In this document: positions 51,101 to 58,683 of the stretch, piece by piece
Position numbering within the stretch: position 1 is the first letter of the stretch
Layout: each line of letters begins with the position of its first letter
Assembly (NCBI GenBank): GCA_944325005.1
Contig: CALUYO010000002.1
Location: forward strand, 62,001-126,000
Source of the DNA: Candidatus Gastranaerophilales bacterium
GTDB lineage: Bacteria; Cyanobacteriota; Vampirovibrionia; Gastranaerophilales; Gastranaerophilaceae
Length of the DNA: 64,000 nucleotides
Direction: 5' to 3'
The notes under the pieces: generated by a model
Database searches by the model: none
Seen by the model: only the letters and a program-made list of their open reading frames with translations
Told to the model about the DNA's origin: nothing
Made by a program: the position numbers and the translations under genes

Positions 51101-52640
51101 GACTGAAAAATTTTTATATAGAAAAATAACAGATAAATCTTCAGATTTCGTTATGTGGATGGCTTTTCCGGGTATTTATTCATTTTCCATGTCATCACTC
51201 GGCTATCTGTGGATGTATAAAACTATTGATGAACTCGAAGATGTTAATATTGAAAGAATATGTCTGGATACAACGAATACTAAGTATAAAATTTCTGATG
51301 TTAAAATATTCGGATTTTCTTTCTCTTTTGATATGGATTTTTTAAATATTTTCTCAATGCTTGAAAAGTATAATGTCCCTTTGAAAGCAAAGAGCAGAAA
51401 TGAATTTCCTTTGATATTCGCAGGTGGTCCGGTTGTTTCTGCTAATCCTGAACCTTATAAAGAATTTTTTGACTTTTTTATTATAGGCGACGGTGAAGAT
51501 GTTAATTTAAAAGTTTTAAATATTTGCCGAAATAATCAAGACAAGAGTAAAACTGAAATATTAGAATTGCTCTCAAATATTGAGGGGGTGTATGTGCCGC
51601 TCTTCCCCAAAGAAGTACAAAAGCTTACAAAAAAGCTTACTGAATGTATTTATACACCTATCTTAAGCAAAAGTTCTTTTTTTAAAGAAACTTTCATTTT
51701 GGAAATGTCAAGAGGATGTGCAAATAGATGCGGTTTTTGTCTTGCATCATATCTGAATTTACCATTACGATGTGTTCCATATGAAGAATTATTGCAAACA
51801 ATTAATCTTGGGCTCAGGCACACCAATAAAATTGCACTTCTTGGTGCTCAAATAAGTGCTCACCCGCATTTCCATGAGATATGTAGCTACATATACGATA
51901 AAATTCAAAGCGGTGAAAAAATAGAAATGAGTGTATCCTCATTGAGAGTTGATGCAATAACACCTGATGTTGTTAAAACACTTGTTGCAGCAGGACAAAA
52001 AAATACAACTCTCGCAATCGAAGCCGGAAGCGACAGGCTGCGGCGTGTTATTAATAAGAATTTGACAGAGGAACAGATATTCAATGCTGTAGTTATTGCT
52101 CGCGAAAATGGCTTGAAAGGGCTTAAATTTTATGGTATGATTGGGCTTCCAACAGAAACGCAGGAAGATTTAGCCGCAATTGTCGAGCTCGCTAAAAAAT
52201 TAAAAAAAGAGAACAAAGGTTTTGACATGTCTTTTGGTTTTTCAAGCTTTGTTCCTAAACCAAATACTCCGTTTCAGTGGTTTGGGCGAGAAGATACAAA
52301 ATCTCTGGAGAGTAAAAGTAACTATTTAAAAAAAGAGCTGCATAAGCTCGGAATGACCGTACATATTTCAAGTATTAAATGGGATTACTGGCAGGCAGTT
52401 CTTTCACGTGGGGATGCTTCTTTGAATGATTTTATACTGGAAGTGTACAAAAATGGCGGGAAACTCGGCGGTTTTAAATCTGCAGCCAAAAATTTGAATA
52501 TTAATACAGACTACTTTGCATTAGAGAATTACCAGTTTACTAAAAATTTCCCGTGGGACTTTATTAAAATATCCCCCGGGAAAGAATTTTTAATCAAAGA
52601 AAATCACAACCTTATTAACCGTCAAGCTACAGGTGTATAG
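51093..52640 (+). CDS. Radical SAM protein of the TIGR03960-like group
   Basis: 515 residues from ATG 51093, which overlaps the preceding stop by 8 bases. The N-terminal third looks like a B12-binding-type fold (IFGFSFSFDMDFLNIFSML, PLIFAGGPVVSANPEPYKEFFDFFIIGDGE). The radical SAM cluster motif is SRGCANRCGFCLASY (CxxxCxxC, about residues 206-213), followed by SVSSLRVDAITPDVVK, IEAGSDRLRRVINKNLT and LKFYGMIGLPTETQEDL. This resembles the N-terminal part of the TIGR03960 family, often found beside a DUF2344 protein and ribonuclease G, neither of which is seen here. Substrate unknown. Confidence 0.85.
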   Translation: MNKTEKFLYRKITDKSSDFVMWMAFPGIYSFSMSSLGYLWMYKTIDELEDVNIERICLDTTNTKYKISDVKIFGFSFSFDMDFLNIFSMLEKYNVPLKAKSRNEFPLIFAGGPVVSANPEPYKEFFDFFIIGDGEDVNLKVLNICRNNQDKSKTEILELLSNIEGVYVPLFPKEVQKLTKKLTECIYTPILSKSSFFKETFILEMSRGCANRCGFCLASYLNLPLRCVPYEELLQTINLGLRHTNKIALLGAQISAHPHFHEICSYIYDKIQSGEKIEMSVSSLRVDAITPDVVKTLVAAGQKNTTLAIEAGSDRLRRVINKNLTEEQIFNAVVIARENGLKGLKFYGMIGLPTETQEDLAAIVELAKKLKKENKGFDMSFGFSSFVPKPNTPFQWFGREDTKSLESKSNYLKKELHKLGMTVHISSIKWDYWQAVLSRGDASLNDFILEVYKNGGKLGGFKSAAKNLNINTDYFALENYQFTKNFPWDFIKISPGKEFLIKENHNLINRQATGV

Positions 52641-53248
52641 TCACAATAGACAAGACTTGACCATCTTTCATAATAACTTATTTGAGTTGCACTGCCAGAT
52701 TTGATGTAAATTCTGTGCAGAGAACTGTGGGGAATATTTAAAGCTGCAACAATTGCAGCTTTTATCACATCTTTATGTGTAACAATAATAATTCTGCTGC
52801 CGAGGTTATTTTCAATTATTTTATTTATTGAAGCCTGAACCCTGTTGATAAAATCCGTTACGCTTTCTGCATCATCAGGTACTGCAGTTTCAGGACAGTT
52901 GATAAATTTTTCAAGAGAATCCGGAAATTTTTCATCTACCTGCTCAAATGTTAAACCGTTAAATCCTCCGCATTTCCTCGGGTGCAGGTCCTCTACGGTC
53001 TCAAAGTCTTGCTTAAATAGTTTAGAAATCATTGCAGCCGACTGCTGTGAGCGCAGTGCCGGCGATGCAAAAATTTTATCATTTTTAATTCCTCTGTTTT
53101 TTAAGAATTCACAAATACGCTCAATTTCATCCTGCCCCGCATCATTCAACGGCGGGTATGCTTCTGAATCTGTAAATCTGTCATCTTCACTGTATATTGT
53201 TGCTCCGTTACATATAAATGTTATTTTACATCTTCTGTCAAAATACAT
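52622..53248 (-). CDS. Histidine phosphatase-fold protein lacking the catalytic RHG motif
   Basis: 208 residues. The fold is recognisable from PLNDAGQDEIERICEFLKNRG, IFASPALRSQQSAAMISKLF, GGFNGLTFEQVDEKFPD, VTDFINRVQASINKII and RIIIVTHKDVIKAAIVAAL. The N-terminal RHGET motif that carries the phosphorylated histidine is replaced by CNGAT (residues 13-17), so both Arg and His are missing. The second active-site His (VTH) remains. It should therefore be inactive as a phosphatase or have another role such as binding. GAGGTG precedes the ATG. It overlaps the radical SAM gene tail to tail by 19 bases. Confidence 0.8.
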   Translation of the reverse strand: MYFDRRCKITFICNGATIYSEDDRFTDSEAYPPLNDAGQDEIERICEFLKNRGIKNDKIFASPALRSQQSAAMISKLFKQDFETVEDLHPRKCGGFNGLTFEQVDEKFPDSLEKFINCPETAVPDDAESVTDFINRVQASINKIIENNLGSRIIIVTHKDVIKAAIVAALNIPHSSLHRIYIKSGSATQISYYERWSSLVYCDYTPVA

Positions 53249-53347
53249 AATTACACCTCTTTACACTGTTAACAAAAAAGGCAAAAGCCAAATTTTTTCT
53301 TTATTATAACATTATTTTGTAGTATAATCAAGAAAAAGGAGAATATA

Positions 53348-53845
53348 ATGAGAGGTAAAGCTTTTAAATTTGGTGATAACATTTCAACAGATCATATTGC
53401 GCCGGGAAGATTATTTCATTTGCGCTCAAATCTTGTGGAGTTTGCAAAGCATGTACTTGAGGATGCTGATCCAAATTTTGCAGCCTCTATGAAAAAAGGG
53501 GATTTTGTAGTTGCAGGTTCTAACTTCGGGCTTGGTTCTTCAAGAGAGCATGCACCCCAAATTATAAAAATTGCAGGAGTAGGTGCAGTTATAGCTAAGT
53601 CTTTTGCAAGAATATTTTATAGGAACGCTATTAATATAGGTTTGTTAGCCATTGAATGCGATACCGATTCTATCGATCCTGGTGATGAGCTGGAGCTTGA
53701 TATTGAAAAAGGTATATTAACAAATCTGACAAACGGAACAATTGTTCAAATTGAACCTTTACCACCTGTCATGATTAAATTATTACAGGACGGAGGTTTG
53801 GTTGAGCACATAAAGAAAAATGGAGATTTTAAATTAACTGATTAG
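53348..53845 (+). CDS. 3-isopropylmalate dehydratase / aconitase-type small subunit (LeuD-like)
   Basis: 165 residues, the size of separate small subunits. DNISTDHIAPGR at the start, FVVAGSNFGLGSSREHAPQIIKIAGVGAVIAKSFARIFYRNAINIGLLAIE in the middle, and DIEKGILTNLTNGTIVQIEPLPPVMIKLLQDGG at the end match the swivelling domain of archaeal-type and clostridial isopropylmalate/homoaconitate dehydratases. GGAGAA lies 5 bases before the ATG. No large subunit with the iron-sulfur cluster is in the window, so the partner and substrate remain open. The isocitrate dehydrogenase at 1.5 kb is not linked. Confidence 0.88.
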   Translation: MRGKAFKFGDNISTDHIAPGRLFHLRSNLVEFAKHVLEDADPNFAASMKKGDFVVAGSNFGLGSSREHAPQIIKIAGVGAVIAKSFARIFYRNAINIGLLAIECDTDSIDPGDELELDIEKGILTNLTNGTIVQIEPLPPVMIKLLQDGGLVEHIKKNGDFKLTD

Positions 53846-54520
53846 CTACCAGTTAACAAGATCATTTATCATTTTGACAGCCTGGCCGGAATTTTTAGAC
53901 TTAAGCATTACATATTGTCCATTTGACGGCTTAATAATACACATTGTTTTACCGCAAAGCTTTAAAAATTCAGATAAAGCGGTATAATCAGATGCCTTTT
54001 GACTTACCATATTGCATTCATCCAAACTATCGCAAATTTTAGACGCGCCGCCCTCGCCAACGCGCATTGAACTAAATTGGTCAGCGGTATAAGCATAACA
54101 GTTAAAACGGCCCTTTTTAGACTTTGTCCCGAGGTAATTTTGTACTGAATTATGAAAATCTTTCTGGTTTGCACTATACAAGTAGAATACAACTTTTTTG
54201 TCAGAATTAAATATCTGCTGCCACGCACCGGAAGAAGAAACGCCCCGAAGAACAGAAGCCGGAATATACATAACTCTATAGCCCTTAAAACTTGTAATCT
54301 TCCTATTGTTTTTTGAGTTACTTTCTAAAAAAGCAACTTTGTCTTTATTTGCTCTTGCTGATTTTGAAAAATTATAAACGGTTCTATTATAGGCATCTTG
54401 AATATCCGCCACTGTAAAACCTTTCAAAAAACCCGTATAATATGCAATTGCAAGTAGTATACCGACACAGATAAAAAAACATCCGGTCTCAATAATCTTA
54501 TCTTTAATTTCTTTTTTCAT
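53846..54520 (-). CDS. Membrane-anchored hypothetical protein
   Basis: 224 residues. An N-terminal membrane anchor (about 12-32: GCFFICVGILLAIAYYTGFL) is followed by an extracytoplasmic or cytoplasmic domain with strands such as GYRVMYIPASVLRGV, KKVVFYLYSANQKDF and GKTMCIIKPSNGQYVML. The alternating strand/helix layout with VVFYLYSAN hints at a thioredoxin-like fold, but the CxxC motif is absent. Five cysteines, four in the second half. Its stop codon abuts that of the LeuD-like gene. No family recognised. Confidence 0.65.
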   Translation of the reverse strand: MKKEIKDKIIETGCFFICVGILLAIAYYTGFLKGFTVADIQDAYNRTVYNFSKSARANKDKVAFLESNSKNNRKITSFKGYRVMYIPASVLRGVSSSGAWQQIFNSDKKVVFYLYSANQKDFHNSVQNYLGTKSKKGRFNCYAYTADQFSSMRVGEGGASKICDSLDECNMVSQKASDYTALSEFLKLCGKTMCIIKPSNGQYVMLKSKNSGQAVKMINDLVNW

Positions 54521-54561
54521 AAGTCAATTATATAGCATTCTTAATATCTTTGCAAGATTTG

Positions 54562-54590
54562 TTGACAAGTGTCTATGCCTGTTGTTTAAT
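54562..54590 (+). promoter_or_regulatory. Sigma70 promoter of rpsL-rpsG
   Basis: Perfect TTGACA, 17-base spacer, TTTAAT. It is the best promoter match seen in the window, as expected for ribosomal protein genes. It predicts a transcript start near 54597, giving a leader of about 170 bases. Confidence 0.8.
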
Positions 54591-54596
54591 AAAAAT

Positions 54597-54767
54597 ACAC
54601 TAAAAGCCGAATTTTTGTGCTGAATTTTCGGTAGTGAGGTAAAAATAGGACGTAGGGCACTGTATAGTTTAATTATTATACTGGCCGGCAGTCCCATCAT
54701 AACCGGAATGCGTAAGGGTTTCAGGATATGATTTTGCCGTTGAAGTTACTAAATAAAGGAGAAAAAA
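54597..54767 (+). promoter_or_regulatory. Structured leader upstream of rpsL
   Basis: The leader has an imperfect hairpin with arms CCGAA/TTCGG (about 54607-54631). A stronger one (54655-54695) has arms GGGCACTG and CAGTCCC with a bulged C and contains an inner AGTTTAA/TTATACT hairpin and a GGCCGGC segment. There is no T-run, so it is not a plain terminator. A binding site for autoregulation by S7 or S12 is a reasonable guess only. Confidence 0.4.
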
Positions 54768-55154
54768 ATGCCTACAATTAACCAGCTTGTTCGTAGAGAA
54801 CGCAAAAAGCTAATCGACAAAACAAAATCTCCAGCTTTGATGGAATGTCCTCAAAGACGTGGAGTATGTACAAGGGTATACACAACAACCCCTAAAAAAC
54901 CTAACTCAGCTTTAAGAAAAGTTGCAAGGGTTAGACTAACTAACGGATTTGAAGTTACTTCATATATTCCGGGTATAGGTCACAATCTTCAAGAACACAG
55001 CGTTGTTCTTATCAGAGGTGGAAGGGTTAAAGATCTTCCCGGTGTAAGATACCACATTGTCAGAGGCACATTGGATACAGCAGGTGTGGCAAACCGTGCA
55101 CAAAGCAGATCTAAATATGGTGCTAAGAAAAATGCTAAAGGAGGTAAAAAATAA
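54768..55154 (+). CDS. rpsL: Small ribosomal subunit protein uS12
   Basis: 128 residues. [14 protein letters not shown] at the start, [64 protein letters not shown] and a basic tail. Both lysines where streptomycin resistance mutations fall (TPKKPNS and GRVKDLPG) are wild type. GGAG lies 6-9 bases before the ATG. Its stop overlaps the rpsG start by one base (TAATG). Confidence 0.98.
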   Translation: MPTINQLVRRERKKLIDKTKSPALMECPQRRGVCTRVYTTTPKKPNSALRKVARVRLTNGFEVTSYIPGIGHNLQEHSVVLIRGGRVKDLPGVRYHIVRGTLDTAGVANRAQSRSKYGAKKNAKGGKK

Positions 55155-55624
55155 TGTCAAGACGTTCTAAACCGGCTAAAAGAACACCTTTAGCAGATCC
55201 AGTATATAATAGTGTTGATATTTCAAAATTTATCAACAGAATTATGAGACGCGGTAAAAAATCACTTGCTGAAAAAATCTTCTATGCTACTTTATCAAAA
55301 ATAGAAGAAAGAACTGGTGAAAAACCGCTTGAAATTTTCCAGAAAGCTATGACAAATGCAACTCCGCTTTTAGAAGTTAAAGCAAGACGTATCGGTGGTT
55401 CAACTTATCAGGTACCTATTGAAGTCAAAGCTGACAGAGGTTTTGCTCTTGCTTCGTCATGGCTTATTGAAGCTGCCAAAAAACGTGGCGGTAAATCTTT
55501 CATTGATAAATTAACTAATGAATTGATTGATGCTTCAAACGGCTCAGGTTCAGCTTGCAAAAAACGCGAAGATACTCATAAAATGGCTGAAGCTAACAAG
55601 GCTTTTGCTCATTACAGATATTAA
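55154..55624 (+). CDS. rpsG: Small ribosomal subunit protein uS7
   Basis: 156 residues. Features: SRRSKPAKRTPLADPVYNS; FINRIMRRGKKSLAEKIFY; PLEIFQKAMTNATPLLEVKARRIGGSTYQVPIEV; ALASSWLIEAAKKRGGKSFIDKL; and KKREDTHKMAEANKAFAHYRY. S7 initiates 30S head assembly and represses the str operon in E. coli. The usual following genes fusA and tuf are absent: a terminator and a HTH gene come next. Confidence 0.98.
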   Translation: MSRRSKPAKRTPLADPVYNSVDISKFINRIMRRGKKSLAEKIFYATLSKIEERTGEKPLEIFQKAMTNATPLLEVKARRIGGSTYQVPIEVKADRGFALASSWLIEAAKKRGGKSFIDKLTNELIDASNGSGSACKKREDTHKMAEANKAFAHYRY

Positions 55625-55643
55625 TTTGTGTTTAAAGCAATAT

Positions 55644-55677
55644 AAAAAAAGAGTTCCTTATCTGGAACTCTTTTTTT
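55644..55677. terminator. Bidirectional terminator after rpsG
   Basis: AAAAAAAGAGTTCC-TTATCT-GGAACTCTTTTTTT; 7-bp GC-containing core extended by A/T pairs. It serves rpsG (plus) and the converging HTH gene (stop at 55676). Confidence 0.9.
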
Positions 55678-56002
55678 ATATTAAACTTTTTATCACTATA
55701 TCTACTGTTTGCAATTTTGAGTAATTATTTTTTATTAAATCTAAATTTTTAATTATTGAGGAGTATATTAATTCAGTATCTTTGCTATTTTGCGTTTCAA
55801 ATAGCTCCGAAGCTTGAACGTTTAGCACCGATGCGAGCTTTTCAAGTGTTTTTGCGGAAACAAAACCTTTTCCGGTTTCTATTAGACTTAACGATTTAAT
55901 TTCAAGCCCTATAAGCTCAGCAAGCTCTTCTTGTTTTAGATTTCTTGCTTTTCTCAAACGTTTTATATTATCGCCAAGTATTTTACATATATGATTTTGC
56001 AT
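55676..56002 (-). CDS. XRE-family helix-turn-helix regulator
   Basis: 108 residues. Helix-turn-helix at about 10-65: LGDNIKRLRKARNLKQEELAELIGLEIKSLSLIETGKGFVSAKTLEKLASVLNV, the Cro/C1-type consensus. The C-terminal 40 residues (DTELIYSSIIKNLDLIKNNYSKLQ) are helical and probably mediate dimerisation. The divergent pilin-like gene at 56125 starts about 120 bases away, so control of that gene, of itself, or both is a natural hypothesis. No operator repeat stands out clearly. Confidence 0.9.
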   Translation of the reverse strand: MQNHICKILGDNIKRLRKARNLKQEELAELIGLEIKSLSLIETGKGFVSAKTLEKLASVLNVQASELFETQNSKDTELIYSSIIKNLDLIKNNYSKLQTVDIVIKSLI

Positions 56003-56124
56003 TTTTACTCCTATTTTTAATAGTATTTATAAGAAATAATAAGTAAATCCATTTAAAATACTTTACAGAAGAAGTAAAATACCTTATAATATTGGTATTA
56101 GACATGGAGTTGGAGGGTATTTAA

Positions 56125-56760
56125 ATGAGAATTACAAATAATGGATTTACACTCGCTGAAATTCTTATTACACTTGGTATAATTGGGGTTGTTGCTGCCA
56201 TGACTGTACCTGTGCTTTTTTCTAATAATCGAAAAAAGGTTTTATTAGTGAGTTTACAAAAGTCTTATTCTACTATTACGAATGGTATACGTATGTCAGA
56301 ACTTGATAACGGAATGATGTCAGATTGGCCTAATGGGTCAACACTTGAATTTAACACTTTTTGGAGTACTTACATTCACCCTTATTTCACGGGTTCAAAA
56401 ATTTGTAATACAATGAAAGATTGTGGCTATCGAGAAACAATTGACAGCAATTTCAGAAAACAATGGAGCAATGCACAATGGCGATTAGAATCTACATATG
56501 GCGATGAGCTTCTTTTTCAGCTTGCTGACGGAACCGTTGTACATTGGACAAAAAATACTTATGGTTATAACAACGAAATTTGGTACAGTAATCGAGTATA
56601 TATAGATGTTAATGGGGCAAAGTCGCCAAATACTTATTGCAAAGATGTTTATCCTTTTGAGCGGAGTAATTGTGCAATTCGCCCATATCCTAACTCTTGT
56701 ACTGAATTAATTTTTGAAAACAGCTGGGAATTTCCAAAAGATTATCCGTACAGAATTTAA
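56125..56760 (+). CDS. Type IV pilin-like protein, intact (no homopolymer)
   Basis: 211 residues. Short leader MRITNNG, then FTLAEILITLGIIGVVAAMT, a canonical class III prepilin start with cleavage after Gly7 and Glu5 of the mature protein. The body (SLQKSYSTITNGIRMSELDNGMMSDWPNGS..., end SWEFPKDYPYRI) aligns by eye with the genes at 46.2 and 13.7 kb. It has six Cys in the C-terminal two thirds, possibly disulfide-bonded outside. GGAGGG lies about 9 bases before the ATG. It is the only one of four paralogues without a G/C tract, and the only one in frame. It would need a prepilin peptidase and assembly system from elsewhere. Confidence 0.92.
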   Translation: MRITNNGFTLAEILITLGIIGVVAAMTVPVLFSNNRKKVLLVSLQKSYSTITNGIRMSELDNGMMSDWPNGSTLEFNTFWSTYIHPYFTGSKICNTMKDCGYRETIDSNFRKQWSNAQWRLESTYGDELLFQLADGTVVHWTKNTYGYNNEIWYSNRVYIDVNGAKSPNTYCKDVYPFERSNCAIRPYPNSCTELIFENSWEFPKDYPYRI

Positions 56761-58334
56761 TATTTATTGAGTAGTTCTAAATCATCCTTTGGATTTGTAA
56801 TAGTATGAATACCGAATAATTTGTTAAAACCTCTTAAAACTGCAGGATTAATAACCGTAGGAGGACAGTCTGATAAAAATATATTCTTTGCTCCATTATT
56901 TTTTAGGTTTATAATGTTCGACAAAGAACTTACATCGCACTTTGTCAGGAAAAATGCGAGTTTATCTGAGGTAATGGGAATTTTATTAAATATTTTATGC
57001 AAAGCACTATACAGAAGAGCATAATCATTTCCTAAATTTATTGTCAGCACGTTATCCATTTCAGGATTATACGAAAAGGATATTGCTCTGCTACTTTTAG
57101 GCAAAAGAGAAAAGAATTTCTTGAAGTAATCTTTCTGGTGCATTGATAAGTCTGAATGACCGATTATAAAAATTTTGTCAGGATTTGCCGATATTATTTT
57201 ATCAAGCATTTCTTCAAACACATTCTCATCGTAACCTACATATAATGAATTTCTTTCCTGACCTTTAGCAAAGCCTTTTGCTTGTTGCGCAGACTCAATA
57301 AGCGGTCTGAAATCATTATTATCTATTTTAACAACACCTTTTGGAGCTATGTCATCGGTTGTAAATAAGCGTCCTCTATATAGATATTCAATATTCTGTG
57401 CTTCATTCTTTGTAAGAAGTATTGCCCCTGGAAATGTCGCAAAATCAAGAATTGTGTTAAATGAACCAGTACCAAAATGCCCTCTTAAATTTTTTGAATT
57501 CTTAAAATAAGGAAATGCATGTGCAACAATTAAGTTGCCATTTGTGTATACATCTATATCCGTAGATGCAACGCTCTCCAAAACCATATTTAAATCTTCA
57601 AGGTTAGAACCTGAAACCATTATTGCCTTATTAGGCCGTGTAGAAAATGATACTTCTGATTTCTCTATATTACCATACTTTTTAATCTGCGCTTTATAAA
57701 TAAGATTAAGTAATTCAACATCACATTTTGTCAGAGCAGCAGTACTTAAACCTATTTTTTCAGCAGATACTCTACTCGCATTTAAAATATTGAGAGCAGT
57801 TAAGACTTCATATTCTGCCTGACTGCATACACTGTTAAGTTCATATAGAGAAATAAGATTTACACACACACTTTTGATGACGTTTGACAGAATTTCCGCC
57901 GAATATTTTTTGTCAAAACCAAACCTTTTTGATTTATGAATGAATTCTCGGCTGCCTCTTTTCAGAATACTTGAGAGGTTTGTTTTAGGTGAAAATTTTA
58001 TAAGACTTTTTAAATCTTCACATGGAGCCCCTTTTTCCTTACATACTTTTAAATATTCTTTTCTGCATTTTAGAAGATTAGTGTATTGCTTTGAAAAAGT
58101 ATTCAATATTTGAACTTCGGAAAGATCTTTTGCAGCATCTATCAAAGCAATTTCAGTTATAACATCTTTTATAATCTCATCTTTATTTATATCAAATGTC
58201 CGTAATTTGATCAGATAATAAGCAATCTGGCGCAAAAGCGAAAACATAACTTCCTGCATGGATGAAATGTTTGGTGATATTGAACAAGCGCCTTTTGCAA
58301 TACAATCATTATATTCAAAACCTGAATTATACAT
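56757..58334 (-). CDS. Hybrid cluster protein (Hcp/prismane) homologue lacking the metal ligands
   Basis: ATG 58334, with AAGGGG upstream, gives 525 residues. The fold is clear: GACSISPNISSMQEVM; VSGSNLEDLNMVLESV; DVYTNGNLIVAHAFP; LRGHFGTGSF; FPGAILLTKN; YRGRLFTTDDIAPKGVVKI; and a C-terminal NGAKNIFLSDCPP. The residues that hold the hybrid Fe-S-O cluster in known Hcp are changed: His244 becomes Ser243, Glu268 becomes Asn267, Cys312 becomes a non-Cys (NEA for TNC), and the three later cysteines and Glu494 are not found at GHSD, SFSYNP, NDYALLYS and FFLTK. Hydroxylamine or NO reductase activity is therefore unlikely. It follows glutaredoxin by one base. Confidence 0.85.
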   Translation of the reverse strand: MYNSGFEYNDCIAKGACSISPNISSMQEVMFSLLRQIAYYLIKLRTFDINKDEIIKDVITEIALIDAAKDLSEVQILNTFSKQYTNLLKCRKEYLKVCKEKGAPCEDLKSLIKFSPKTNLSSILKRGSREFIHKSKRFGFDKKYSAEILSNVIKSVCVNLISLYELNSVCSQAEYEVLTALNILNASRVSAEKIGLSTAALTKCDVELLNLIYKAQIKKYGNIEKSEVSFSTRPNKAIMVSGSNLEDLNMVLESVASTDIDVYTNGNLIVAHAFPYFKNSKNLRGHFGTGSFNTILDFATFPGAILLTKNEAQNIEYLYRGRLFTTDDIAPKGVVKIDNNDFRPLIESAQQAKGFAKGQERNSLYVGYDENVFEEMLDKIISANPDKIFIIGHSDLSMHQKDYFKKFFSLLPKSSRAISFSYNPEMDNVLTINLGNDYALLYSALHKIFNKIPITSDKLAFFLTKCDVSSLSNIINLKNNGAKNIFLSDCPPTVINPAVLRGFNKLFGIHTITNPKDDLELLNKY

Positions 58335-58335
58335 A

Positions 58336-58566
58336 TTACCCCTTACTTTTAACATAATTAATAATTTCGTCAGATTCATACATAGATACATTACTTTTCT
58401 TGTCATCAAGAAATGGTACTTGCTTTTTGCCGCCAAGTTTAAGCAACATATTCAAATTTTCAGGGTTAGAAATATCTTTTTTTAAATATTGAATATCATG
58501 TGCGTCAAAATAGTCCATTACTTTTCTGCAATACGGACAGTTCTCTAGCATATATAAATCAAACAT
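58336..58566 (-). CDS. Glutaredoxin
   Basis: 76 residues with the classical dithiol active site CPYC (residues 10-13), the cis-Pro motif KKQVPFLDD (about 47-55) and the GSH-binding MYESDEI end. Small thiol-disulfide oxidoreductase. GGAG lies 8 bases before the ATG. It is the first gene of a two-gene unit; its stop is one base from the start of the Hcp homologue, so the two are translated together and probably act together. Confidence 0.93.
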   Translation of the reverse strand: MFDLYMLENCPYCRKVMDYFDAHDIQYLKKDISNPENLNMLLKLGGKKQVPFLDDKKSNVSMYESDEIINYVKSKG

Positions 58567-58683
58567 AATTTATCTCCTTGTTTTCACATTATAAATCATC
58601 ACGATAAATATAAATTGCCTTACATGTCAATAATGTGTATTACACAATTGCATAAGAATAATTTTTATATTAAACTATTTTGT

